Assembly: GCA_027625915.1 (NCBI GenBank)
Contig: JANTQA010000036.1
Coordinates: 1,545,501 to 1,609,500, forward strand
Source of the DNA: Anaeramoeba flamelloides
Taxonomy: Eukaryota > Metamonada > Anaeramoebidae
Length of the DNA stretch: 64,000 nucleotides
Direction of reading: 5' to 3'
The translations under genes and the position numbers were made by a program. Each line of letters begins with the position of its first letter. The first letter of the stretch is position 1. Positions 45,687-55,825 of the stretch are shown in pieces. Under the pieces are notes generated by a model. The model saw nothing but the letters and a program-made list of their open reading frames with translations. It had not been told where the DNA came from and did not search any database.

Positions 45687-47375
45687 TCATATACAATATT
45701 TTTGTAAAGTGTACAACAAAAAAACCTTGAATTCAAGGGGTTACAAATACATATACATAAAATTTTTTTTTGAATCTTTATTCATCTTACACATCTCAAA
45801 AAATCTTTTATCATCGAAACCAAAAAAAATCAATATATAAAAGATAAATAATACTAAAATATTGGGAAGAATAATTTATTGTTCATAATTAATTTAGTTT
45901 GTTACCAATAAAGAAATTATCAATAAAAAATTTGAATTAAAATTTATTTTGATATAAGGAAATACTTATTAAAAAAATAGGATCGTTCACAAAAAAAAAT
46001 TATAAACAAAAAAATAATAATGAATTAAATGCTAATGATTGTAAATCGGATAAGTCGGAGACTTTAATCTAAACACTCTGCATTTGTGAAAGGTAGTTGC
46101 TAATTAATAGTTTTTGGTTGATCAATTTCTACTTACTATTTTGAAGTAATTAAATTTTATGATAGAATAATATGTAAATTTAATAAAAAAATAATATTAT
46201 AATTCTTAAAATTAAATAAAAAAGTGAAAGTGATTATTACTTAGGTTAACACGAGTTTAGAATTTATTCCCACTGTTAAAGAAAATAACTATTATTTTAA
46301 AATGTTGAAAGTGGCAATTTTTGATAAAAAAGCAACAAAAGAATTATTTAAAAACAATTTTGTGAAAACATTAATAATAAAAAAATTATATTATTTTTTT
46401 AACATAACTTAATATGGGATTCAGTAGTAAATATGAGTTAAGAAATAGGACAGGAGATAATGTATTAATTGAAAAAAATTAGGTGTAAAAATATTTTTTA
46501 AGTATCAAAAAAAAATTAAGTAAAATACTTTTCTTGCCTATAAGTTGAGGCAGAGTTGATATAAATAAAAAAATTACTGATCACATTTTCTAAATTCGAA
46601 ATTGGGAAAAAGAAAATTTTTTAAGTTGATAATTTTAATTTTTTTTTGTGAACATAAAAATTATATTGTTAGATGTAATAGCACTACGAAAAAATTTGGT
46701 GAGCTGATCAAATTTGAAAAAGGTAAAAAGGTGAAATTTTGACCACTTTGTTTCCTGAAATAGTAAATTAAAAAAAAAATAAATTCCTTTACTCAGTATT
46801 TAAGGTGTTTACAATTTTCAAGGGTTTTAAACAGAAAACCCACCAGTATTGTTTTATAATTTAAAAAAAAAATAGAAAATCAAAGTATTTCCATTGTTTA
46901 AAATACCCCACACATAATTGGGAAATTTCTAATACCCATTGTTTTTTTTTAATAATTTAAGGATATTATTTATTAGCCTTTTTTTATTGTTTTTTTTGTT
47001 TTTTTTTTTCCTTTTAAGTTTTTCGTTTGCGTTTTTCAACATCACAGAAACGGAAAGTATGATTTCAAAAGAATTCCAGTACTTTTTCAAAAAACAAAAA
47101 ACGCAAACAACGAATGAAATGAAAAAACATGTAAAAAAGTCGAAAAAACGCGATTTTATAAATCTTTCGCTGTTTTCAAAGGAAAACACTTATGACCCGT
47201 GATATATATATATATATATATATTATTATTACTTTATATATTTAAATTCTGGAAAGCTTAACTGGAAGTGTCCTAGGTTTTTTATTTTTTTTACTTCTTG
47301 GAATAAACTGAAAATTTATTAAATTTTCTGTTGATTTCAAAAATTAAAAAAAAAAAACCTAACGAAAATTCAAAT
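45465..47375. repeat. Family K foldback split by element I-2
   Basis: 45480-45520 has ACGGTAGTTTTCCAGAATTA followed by AAAGGAATAGAG. The matching opposite arm (TTTAAATTCTGGAAAGCTTA) lies at about 47238-47260, on the far side of the element at 45562-47201. The K unit resumes up to 47375 with AAAAAACCTAACGAAAATTC. The foldback therefore existed before element I-2 arrived. Confidence 0.55.
45562..47201. mobile_element. Family I element 2, 1.64 kb
   Basis: Left tip CACAGGTATGACG, right tip read inward CACGGGTCATAAG, inserted in a (TA)n run. The subterminal CpG-rich zone on the left (GAAACGCGTTTGCGCACCCG then TGAGCGACGCG) and AACGC motifs on the right (AAAAAACGCGATTTT) echo element 1. The interior is collinear with element 1 (CATCTTACACATCTCAAAAA; TTAGTTTGTTACCAATAAAG). 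No transposase-like frame is seen in either, so both are non-autonomous members of one family lying 246 bp apart. Confidence 0.6.
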
Positions 47376-47499
47376 ATATATATATTTCAATTTAAAAGAA
47401 CAAATGATTCTTAAATATTCAAAATAATTGATTTCCTATTTGAAAGATATTCAACAGATTTTAAAAACTTTTAAAATAAACTCCCTTCCAAAGCCATTG

Positions 47500-47950
47500 T
47501 CCCATTAAAAATAAAATTATAAAAAAAAATATTTTCAATAATTGAAGTTATCTATTATAATATAAAAATTCCGATATTAATATTCAGTTCTATACTCAAG
47601 AGATATTTATTTTTTGTCTAAAAATAAAAGAAAAAGAAATAAATAAAAACAGTTAAAAAAATTGTTCCATTTATTTTGAAAGAAGAATTACATAAAAAAT
47701 AAAAAATTTTAGGAATTAGTAAAACCCATTTATCGATTCTCCTTCCATTTGAATAACTAAATCTAATCTCTTTTTCAGATTTGAAACCAATTTTTTCATT
47801 AATTCATCTGTTACTTCTTTCCAATTTTTCATTTTCATTTTCCATTTTAACAAAACACTTTTGAAAAAATAAAAAAGAGAAAAAATGATTTATTTACAAA
47901 CTTTTCATTGTGAGGGGTAAACTCCCAAACGGCACAAAAGCAATCCAAAA
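47500..47950 (-). mobile_element. Tc1/mariner transposase C-terminal relic, copy 2
   Basis: Collinear with 11780-12210. On the minus strand, ending near 47720, the frame reads NWKEVTDELMKKLVSNLKKR then LDLVIQMEGESINGFY. It fits the conserved C terminus of Tc1-like transposases slightly better than copy 1 (VI and a terminal Tyr are kept). Upstream the DDE core is not visible. Differences between the copies are partly conservative at protein level (I/V, M/L), suggesting both descend from a once-active element. Confidence 0.6.
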
Positions 47951-49438
47951 TTCAAATGTAACATCTTCCCATTTAAACTGTTATTTAGTTTATAATAAAA
48001 TGATCTCTTAGCTATGAAGAATAAGTTTTACAAATTGTTTTACTATTAAATTTCAAAAAAATATTTATAGAACCTGGAAAAGTGGATTTTTCCACTAGAA
48101 TTGTAAATTATCTTAAAAAATGATTTTTCATACAATATCTCGTATTAACCAATACTGTTTATTATAGGTGACGTTATCAAAAAGAAAAATTAGCAAATGT
48201 TTAATTTTTTTTGGAAAAAGTTTTTTCATGATCGTGTTGCGAAGTTTAATATTTTATCAAAATTCTTTTTCTTTATTAAAGAATTTCCAAATAATACAAG
48301 CCCTTATAATTATTAATTGAAAAAAAACTTCATCTCAACCCAATTTAAAGTACCTAAATTCCATATAGGTATCAAAAAAATCCTTGAAAATCGAAGCTCT
48401 GGAGTTAAATTTCTTCTCTTTTGTAATGGTATTCGAAAGTTCAGGGCTATCCAAAATTTGTTATGATTGAACGAAAATCTTATTTTGTAAATAGAAAAAA
48501 AAAGTTTGAAAGAATTTTGTTTAAGGAAAGACAAAATAAGACTAATTGTAGCTTTTTACCTTATTTATGAGTTTTTGAATGAAAATTCATAAATATTTAT
48601 TGATCAAAAAAATTTCGTCATACTTTAACAAAAAAAAAGCTATTGTTTTACCTCTTTCTATAATTACTTTCTGCTTTCTCTGGAAAAGTATTTAAGCCAG
48701 AGTTATCAACTCTGAAATATTTTAATCTGGAGTTGTAAGTAAATTCCCCATAGGAATAAATCTTTTTTTAATTTCCGATCCATTTTTTCATTGTATATTT
48801 TGAATTGAAATTTCAAAATTTTTTTGCAAAAATGACAAATTGTGGAAAAATAGAACATAATTATCATGTCAAAAACACCTATAATTTTAAAAATGAACCA
48901 TATTTCCATTTTTATAATTAATTGAAAATATTACGAAAAATTTCAAATGTTTTTTTTCCGTTGTAATCATGAAAAGAATTGTTATTGTATGGTCATAATT
49001 ATCTAATAATATATGTTATCCGTAAATTCGGGTTATGTTTACCAATTTTTTTGGCACGTGCTTTTGGAATTGTTAAAAAAATATCTTCATTTTTCTAGTT
49101 TGCATTGATATTACTTTCAAAAATTCAAAAAAGATTCCCAAAGTTTAAAAATAGTAAGTGGTTGAATCAAATCTTGAAAAATTCATTTATAATTGAATTT
49201 TCAATTTCAATAAATTAGAAAAGAACTTGACAATTATAAGTCATAAAATATTTGTAAAATTGAAATAAAAATTTTAATTTATTAAAAAGAAAACAATAAT
49301 ATTATTTTTTTAAGAGTTATAAAATACTTTTTTGAATTTTTCATCCAAAAATAAGTTGAAATTTACTATTTGTTTCAAAATAAATTAAACCAAATTTTCA
49401 TTCAGCTTTCCAAAGAAAGTTTTATAAATCATATAATA
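47951..49438. other. Intergenic spacer, no supported feature
   Basis: AT-rich DNA. Minus-strand frames at 48313-48534 and 48706-48909 are short; the second starts with ATG but is Ile/Phe/Lys-rich. I see no family match or splice continuity between them. Confidence 0.4.
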
Positions 49439-49633
49439 CAGTCAGTTCCACTTTTAAGACACAAACTTTCAACGAAATTTAAGGCACAGAAAAATCTCAA
49501 ATTAAGGCACAAAATTTGAATTCAAATAAAAATAATAAGTTTAAAAAATAATACAAAAAATGTGCCTTAATTTGAGGTTTTTTTGTACCTTAAATTGTAT
49601 TGAAAATTTGTGTCTGAAAAGTGGAACTGACTG
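49439..49633. mobile_element. Family C palindromic MITE, copy 1 (195 bp)
   Basis: Starts CAGTCAGTTCCACTTTTAAG and ends with the inverse, CTGAAAAGTGGAACTGACTG, with TA on both sides. The arms pair over about 75 bp (through ACACAAACTTTCAACGAAAT and CTCAAATTAAGGCACA), leaving a loop of some 45 bp. Two further copies lie at 52818-53012 and 62613-62809. Confidence 0.85.
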
Positions 49634-50476
49634 TATACCAATTTTTTAATTCTTATAAGAAGCTTAAATTATTAATTTCCCTTTTAGAATTGAGGACTTG
49701 ATGATTTTTAATTCTTTCTTGAGAGGTGTGTTTTTTTGGAAAGTCGAATGAAAGTTTTGATCTATTAATATAAAATTAACAGTAAATTTCATAACTTGTA
49801 ATATGAAAATTAACACTTAAATATTATTTAAAGATCAAGACCCTGAAACAGTTTTAAAAAGTTTAAATACAATGAAACAAATGTGCAATTTTTGTTGTGT
49901 TGTTGATAGTTTTTATTACTTTTTTTAAAAACAGCCCTTTAAGCAAAGTCGGTCGTTTTTTTTTTTTTGTTGTGGGTTCTTCAAGTCTCAAAAATATAGA
50001 CTTTCTTTATTTGGGGTCTGGACAAAATAAATAAACAATTCAATTTTTCATAAAATAAAAGGTTCGAAAAAAAATAATAAAGTTTGTTGGTTCTAGTGTT
50101 TTTTAAATATCTTAATAAAGATCGGAAGCGTGTTGTTCCAACATTTCGGAAAAATAATTATTTTGAAAGATCTATTTGAAGGTGTTTTTATGTTTCTTTA
50201 CAAACGAAAAAAAAAACAAGATGATTTAATTGTTTAGTAGAAGGTAAAAAAAAAAAAATATGAAGAAAAGGGTTGAAATGAAATTACGTGTTTTTGTCTC
50301 TGTCTCAATTTTGATTGCGAAAAAAGAAATAAAATGATTTAAGAAAAATTTTGTAAAAGTTTAAAATTTTTTTTTTTTTTTTTTTTTTGATCGAAATGTT
50401 GACAAAACAAAAAGAAAATAAAAAAAAAAAAAAAATAAAAAGAAATAAAACTTCTTTTTATTGTATATTAGATAAT
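49634..50476. other. Spacer at the 3' side of the syntaxin gene
   Basis: AT-rich with several homopolymer runs (T at 49959-49969, T at 50367-50388 and A at 50420-50435). No gene or element was recognised. Confidence 0.4.
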
Positions 50477-51388
50477 TTATTTGAGGAGGAAATATAGCAC
50501 AACAACAACGCCTATTGTGCCAAAAAGGCAGAACAAACAGCACATTTTCTTTCTGGACTTTTTCTGATAACGGATTGCCTTTTTCACTTGCTCGACACCC
50601 TCGTGGATATAGTCCTTTGACTCGACAACATTTGTCTCGATTTTGTCGATCATTTCGCCTTGCACGTGCACAAGCAAGGCCAAGTCTACAAACATTTGAT
50701 GCAGTTCATTGATCGACTTTTCAAGATTGAGAATGTCTGCGTGCTTGGCGTTGATCTGCCCGACCAAGTCCTGAGCGTCTTGTAGTTGCCTTCCAGAAAA
50801 GATCTGTGTCGTCTTTTGGGAGCCGCCCTCCAAGACGGATTCAATTTGCTCTTCTGTGATATCTGGGTTTACGATCTTGCACTGCCGACTGACTTTGTCT
50901 CTTAATTTCTCTTTGTTGTTTTCTTGTACGCTGTTTAATTCTGATAGCAGGTTGACGAATTTTGTTTTCAATGCCTGGGTTTGGTTTTGTCTGATCCTGG
51001 TCTCGGCTATGCCTACTTTGTCTTTCATTTTTTCTTTGTTTTCTTCTTCTAAATTTTCAAGATTGACCTTGATTTTACCATTAATTTTACTAACCCTTGA
51101 CAACGCAGTTTCGACTTGCTGTGATAACTCCTCACTCTGTGTGCTGTTGGTTGAATTTAAAGACTCCTCACAAATCCTTTTTATTTCTCCAACTTCCTCT
51201 TCAACAATATTGAGATCCTTTTGAATTTTATCAACCTTTTCAAAGAATTCAGGCATTAACTCAAGATCAGAATCACTTTCAATATCGTCGTCAGTGCTAC
51301 TCGTCACAGAAGATTCATTCTCGTCGCTTTCTAATTTTAAGTTTTTCTTTCCTCCTCCCGTTTTTAAAAATTCAATTTTATTGTTCAT
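50477..51388 (-). CDS. Qa-SNARE, syntaxin-like, 303 aa
   Basis: A single exon, ATG at 51388 to TAA. The N terminus is acidic and Ser-rich (residues 17-45), as in Sso1/syntaxin-1 types. Residues about 46-160 form the helical Habc region (FFEKVDKIQKDLNIVEEEVG onward). RQCKIVNPDITEEQIESVLE (about residues 168-187) is the syntaxin linker signature. Residues about 210-272 are the t-SNARE helix with zero-layer Gln at 243 (HVQGEMIDKIE). A basic stretch, KKSRKK, precedes a Cys-containing C-terminal anchor (about 280-302, CCLFCLFGTIGVVVVLYFLL). Syntaxins drive membrane fusion by pairing with Qb, Qc and R SNAREs; this layout suits a plasma-membrane-type syntaxin. The SNARE half is coded with many G/C-ending codons, unlike the AT-rich first third. 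Confidence 0.95.
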   Translation of the reverse strand: MNNKIEFLKTGGGKKNLKLESDENESSVTSSTDDDIESDSDLELMPEFFEKVDKIQKDLNIVEEEVGEIKRICEESLNSTNSTQSEELSQQVETALSRVSKINGKIKVNLENLEEENKEKMKDKVGIAETRIRQNQTQALKTKFVNLLSELNSVQENNKEKLRDKVSRQCKIVNPDITEEQIESVLEGGSQKTTQIFSGRQLQDAQDLVGQINAKHADILNLEKSINELHQMFVDLALLVHVQGEMIDKIETNVVESKDYIHEGVEQVKKAIRYQKKSRKKMCCLFCLFGTIGVVVVLYFLLK

Positions 51389-52817
51389 AAAACAAAATTT
51401 ATAGTTGAAAAAATGAAAAAAGATTTGTTATGAAATTAATTAGACAACTTGGTTTAAAATGAGTTCCACTTTTAAGGACCATAAGTACTTTATCTCTTTA
51501 TTTATTATTGTTGTTTTTGTTCGAAATTCTTTTGAAATTGGATACTTTCCAAAAGAAAGATATTTTTTCCTTTATATTTTTTTCAATTTCTTATTAAAAG
51601 AAGTAACAGTATAACCGTAGATATAAAGAAAATCAAGTTTTGATTTTACAAACTATTTGATCTTATGTTTTTCGGATTTCGTTTAGTTGTCTTATTTAGG
51701 GTCATAGATCTCTAATTTTAAGAGTTATTATTATAAATACTATGTGAATTTTTAACTTGTTTCGCAACGAAGAGGTTTATTGTTAAAAAATTAGAAGTTT
51801 CTCTTTTTTAAAAATTCCCTTAAATAATAGATTTAAAATGTTTGGAGAAGATCCAAGAATTCGAAAATAATTCTTCGTAAATCAAAAAACAAAGAGCTTT
51901 AGAAATAAAAATTTAAAACCTGATCCCATCAATTTAAACAATCCAAAATCAAAACTAGGCAAAAAAGTTTCAATTTTTTAAGTATTTTTAGATTTATTGT
52001 TGATAACGATCAGTTGTACACTTGGTCTGGGAAAGAGAGAATTTTGAAGTGACTAAAGTTGTGTCTCCTAATTCAAAGAGTGTCTAAATACTCATTTAGA
52101 TACAGTCATTAGAAGAATTTTAACCCAATTTAGTTTTCAAAAAAAGCAGAAAGAGTCTCTAAAAAAAAAGAAGAAGAGTAACAAAAAGAAAAGCAAAAAA
52201 TGGAGAGTTAAAAGTTATTTTAACTCTTTTAACAGGGAGGCCATTACAGCCATTCCATGATTACCATGAATTTTTTTCATAATCAAATTTTGATGTTGAT
52301 ATCGATTTTTAACTTTTAGAATATAAGAATTTGAAAACTCAGAATAAAAATATATTTTCAGTTATGAATTGATATGAAAAATATTCTTCTGATGTGATCA
52401 AAACAAATTATTTTTTTCAGAGTAAATATCGACTCAATACCTTAACAAATTTTCGATGTTTAGAGTCATTTAGGATTCTAAAATTATATTTTTTGAAAAT
52501 CAGAAAAAATTCTTGGATATTAGCTTATTTTCAAAAATATATTTTCAATATGAGCTTTATTATTCTTATATTCTTGAATTTAAAAATCTATATCTACATC
52601 AAAATTCGATATTGTAATATTGTCATAGTGGTTTTGGAAAGACAGTAAATACCGTTTTACTTGCATAGATTAATGTTTATATATATAGGCCTTTATGTCA
52701 TCATAAGGAAATAAAAATATCATTACGAAAAAAAAACAATTTGTTCAAAATTTTCGAAACTAACAGGACCAAAAAACTTTCTAGTTAATTCTATTGAAAT
52801 ACCCCTAATAATTATTA

Positions 52818-53012
52818 GAGTCTGTTCCACTTCTGAGACACAAACTTTGAACCGGATTTAAGACACAAAAAAATCTTATATTACGGCACAAAATTCAAAT
52901 TCTAGTATAATAATTGGTGTAAAAAAAATTCCAAAAAAAGTGCTTTAATTTGAGATATTTCTGTACCTTAAATTTCCTTCAAAGTTTGTATGATAAAAGA
53001 GAAACTGACTAT
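52818..53012. mobile_element. Family C palindromic MITE, copy 2
   Basis: The same arms as 49439-49633 with more changes (GAGTCTGTTCCACTTCTGAG on the left; a degraded GAGAAACTGACTA right tip). TA borders are retained. This is the most diverged of the three copies. Confidence 0.7.
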
Positions 53013-53321
53013 ATAAATCTGGATAATATAAAAAATCGAATGTAAAAAGAAATAATATTTATTATTTAGTATTTAAACAAGATAAAAAAACCATTTAAAA
53101 TTCAAGTTAAATAGGCCAAATAGGAATTGAAAAAATATATTGGGATTTTTAATTGGGACAGTATCATTTTTAAGAAATAAAATTTGCTTGAAATTTAAGA
53201 CGTAATATAAAATCATTATTAAAGTAAAAAAAAATGTATTCTAGGAAAATAAACTGAGTATAAAAAAATTGATTTCTAAAAAATATATCTTAAATTGTGT
53301 TTTTTTGATTTTAATAGATAA

Positions 53322-53642
53322 AAATATGTAATAGATAAAAATTCAAATATTTTTTTTCTGTTATGTTTAAAGTATAAAAAGAAGGAAAATTTAGAACATG
53401 TTGGTAATTTTTCATGGGTTTTTCCTTCCTGTGAAAAAGTTCGATTAATTTTTCAAAATAAATTAAAAGAAAAAAATATTAATGGAATAATTTTAAAATG
53501 TGTTAATTTGGAATTATTTCCATTAATTAATAATCGTGAAATCTATGATTTCATACTTAAATTTATGAAAAGCAAATTTCAATCTAAGGGCATCTTGAGT
53601 ATAAGTTACCCTTTTTCAATAAAAAAAATAAATAAAAAATAA
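53322..53642 (+). pseudogene. Coding-like fragment, 106 codons, no start codon
   Basis: An open frame between TAA at 53319 and TAA at 53642. It has balanced composition in its latter 80 codons: ENLEHVGNFSWVFPSCEKVR, then LIFQNKLKEKNINGIILKCV, then NLELFPLINNREIYDFILKF. No ATG is suitably placed. An AG at 53371-53372 after a T-rich stretch could be a splice acceptor of a last exon. It ends 45 nt before a lone family C right tip, so it may be the 3' end of a transposon gene; a host exon is the alternative. No family recognised. Confidence 0.35.
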
Positions 53643-54442
53643 GATTTATTTTAAACTTTAAATTATTGTAAATGTTTATATATTTAAAGTTGAACTGACT
53701 GTTTTTATTTTTTTGTTTTCCAGAATTCAACTAGATGGGGAAATTAATATTTAGTTTTATCCCATTATTTTTGTAAAAAACCGAAAAGATAAAAAAACAA
53801 TTTAAAAGTTGAAATTTTCATGTTTTGATTATAGAATTAATATCTCCAATATTTAGTTTTAACAGATTTTCTTATTTGATCAATAAAAATAAATTACACT
53901 CATATCAATTGGGTAAAATAAATAAAAAGTTATACAAACCAATAAATTTGAGACTTACTATCTAGGAATTACATGCCTTTTAAAAATAATGATAAAATCT
54001 GGATTTCTGAATTAAACAACAAAAAATATATATTCTCCATTATTTTAAATAATAAATATATTTTTCATATTATTAAAAAAAAAAAGAGCAAAAAAGTTAC
54101 CAAACTGAGTCGATGATAAAAATATGTTTAGATTCGTTTAAAAAATTGCAAATATAAGTTTCATGTTTAGGATGCGTAAGAGGAATTAAAAATTCATGAA
54201 AAAAATTATAATAAAAAAAAATATATTTAATTTGATGTAATTTTTTACATTTTGGAGCATTTTAAAAAGGATATTTTGTTTCTTTGGTTTTTTAGAGTCT
54301 GAATATCGCTAATTTAAGTTTTAAATTTTGCTTAAAATGTAGATTTTTTTCGATTTTTTTCTAGGTTTTTGACTAATACATAGAGCATTTTTCTTGAATA
54401 GATCAGCTTTTGATTCAATTTTTCAATTAGATATTTAGGATT

Positions 54443-54538
54443 CTTTCAGCCATATACCACTAATACCATCTGAGTTCGGGAATGCCATATTTGAATTTTT
54501 GATTTCTCTCTGGTCTACTTGAATCTCTTAAGTGAAGG
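54443..54538 (+). rRNA. 5S rRNA-like sequence, short and possibly a pseudogene
   Basis: Three patches follow the order of a eukaryotic 5S rRNA: GCCATATACCAC (compare GGCCATACCAC), CCATCTGAGTTCGGGAA (compare CCATCTGAACTCGGAAG) and CTGGTCTACTTGAAT (compare CTGGTTAGTACTTGGAT). CTTTCA at 54443-54448 can pair with TGAAGG at 54533-54538 as a short terminal helix. The span is 96 nt against about 120 nt for real 5S, the terminal helix is only 6 bp and no T4 terminator follows. It is thus more likely a decayed copy or a 5S-derived element than a working gene. Chance similarity cannot be excluded. Confidence 0.3.
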
Positions 54539-55825
54539 TTGTTCAAATTAAAAATAAAGAATTAGTAATGATCATTGGTTAAAATTTCCCCTTTTCACGA
54601 ATAAATTTCAAAGGATAAATTATAATTTATAATCCAAATTAATTTAAATAGTTTTTTCTATGACATTTATTGAGATATATCTAGTAGGGGGGGAATTCTA
54701 AATGGAAAAGATATTTAAGGGTGGAGAAAAAAAATAAAGTAATGCAAATATTATTACATTTGAATTTGGAAAAACAGTAAAGGATAAAATATAAACCAAA
54801 AACCAATAATCAAAAATAATTATATGGTGGTCCAAAATACCCCGATTCAGACCAGAAACAGGTATTTTGGATAAAATATATATTTCAAATCAAACCCAAC
54901 TTTTTTTTCTTCATGTTACAAAACAACATCTAAATCTATATTCAATTAAAAACTCAAGGCCAAATGTATTTTGAACATAAAATAATGGCATTTTGAATAA
55001 GTTTTGATTGAGTAATAGGATTTGTTTTAAAATTCTTGGTTTTTTTATTCATTTTTTTGATTTTTGAATAATAAAACCTTCTCAAATTGCATCTATTTTT
55101 TGAGAATAATTTTATTAATTTGTTCTTCATTTTTAGAATTTCTTTTTTTAATAATAGAACTTTAACACACCAATATCATATTTACCAAATGGTTATTGCT
55201 GTTTTTTTTATTGGTTAATGTATAGGTCTTCTATAACAAAAAAACGTGTTTATTTTGAAACATAGTTTTATCAAGTTTAAATGGTTATTTTTTTACAAGA
55301 GTAGTAAAAAATTTGAGTTTTAATTTTTGACTTCTAAACAAAAAACAAATTTTCACATCAAATTCCATTTATCATTTTCAAAGAAAATGAAAAAATTACA
55401 ACCTACTTCTTTGAAAACCCCATTTGTCAAAGAAAAAAGGAAAACAATGTTTTAATTATTTCCTGTCTATTAAACAAATACTTGTAAAGAGAGTAATTTT
55501 CAGATTTTGAAATTCTTCAGATAAAAGACCTCCAGACTGACAAATTCTAATTTTAATGGATTTCATAAAAACTAAGTGTAAGTTCTCAAAAAGAAGAGAA
55601 ATACATATTAAACTTCAAGTTCTTTTTCTTTTTAATTTTTCTATGTTTTAAAAACAAATCTTATCTCACAAAAATCAAAAACCCAGCAACCAAATTATTT
55701 CATTTTCAAAAAGATATTTTTAAAATAAGAAGGAAAATCTTTATAATCAGTCGAAAGTATCATTTTTTTTAAATAATTTTGTGTCCCTTAAAAACTTTAT
55801 TTATCATTTTTCCAATTAATCTACT
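54539..55825. other. Upstream region of the CCT gamma gene
   Basis: AT-rich DNA. 54890-55270 is dispersed repeat L, copy 2 (matching 31375-31840). A G8 tract lies at 54687-54694. No promoter element can be named; the sequence just before the ATG at 55826 (CCAATTAATCTACT) has no obvious motif. Confidence 0.4.
54890..55270 (-). repeat. Dispersed repeat L, copy 2
   Basis: Shares with 31375-31840 the ordered blocks CTTCTTGTAAC / CTTCATGTTAC, TTCATTTTTAGAATTTCTTT, AATAATAGAACTTTAA, ATTGGTTAATGTAT and AACAAAAAAAC. The family ends are not defined. Confidence 0.4.

Larger units (their letters stand above)
51389..54442. other. Intergenic spacer upstream of syntaxin, with family C material
   Basis: Holds a lone left-end-like family C motif (GAGTTCCACTTTTAAGGAC at about 51461), a complete family C copy (52818-53012), an ATG-less coding-like frame (53322-53642) and a lone right-end-like motif (AGTTGAACTGACTG at about 53687-53700). 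The two lone ends could be the tips of one larger family C relative of 2.2 kb. The rest is plain AT-rich DNA. Confidence 0.45.

Noticed and set aside
46929-47202. Overlapping 86- and 87-codon frames on both strands
   Set aside because: They lie in the CpG-rich terminal zone of element I-2 and are Phe- or Lys-rich; no transposase motif.
50515-51224. Plus-strand frames of 65 and 122 codons
   Set aside because: They lie opposite the syntaxin gene and show no conserved motif.
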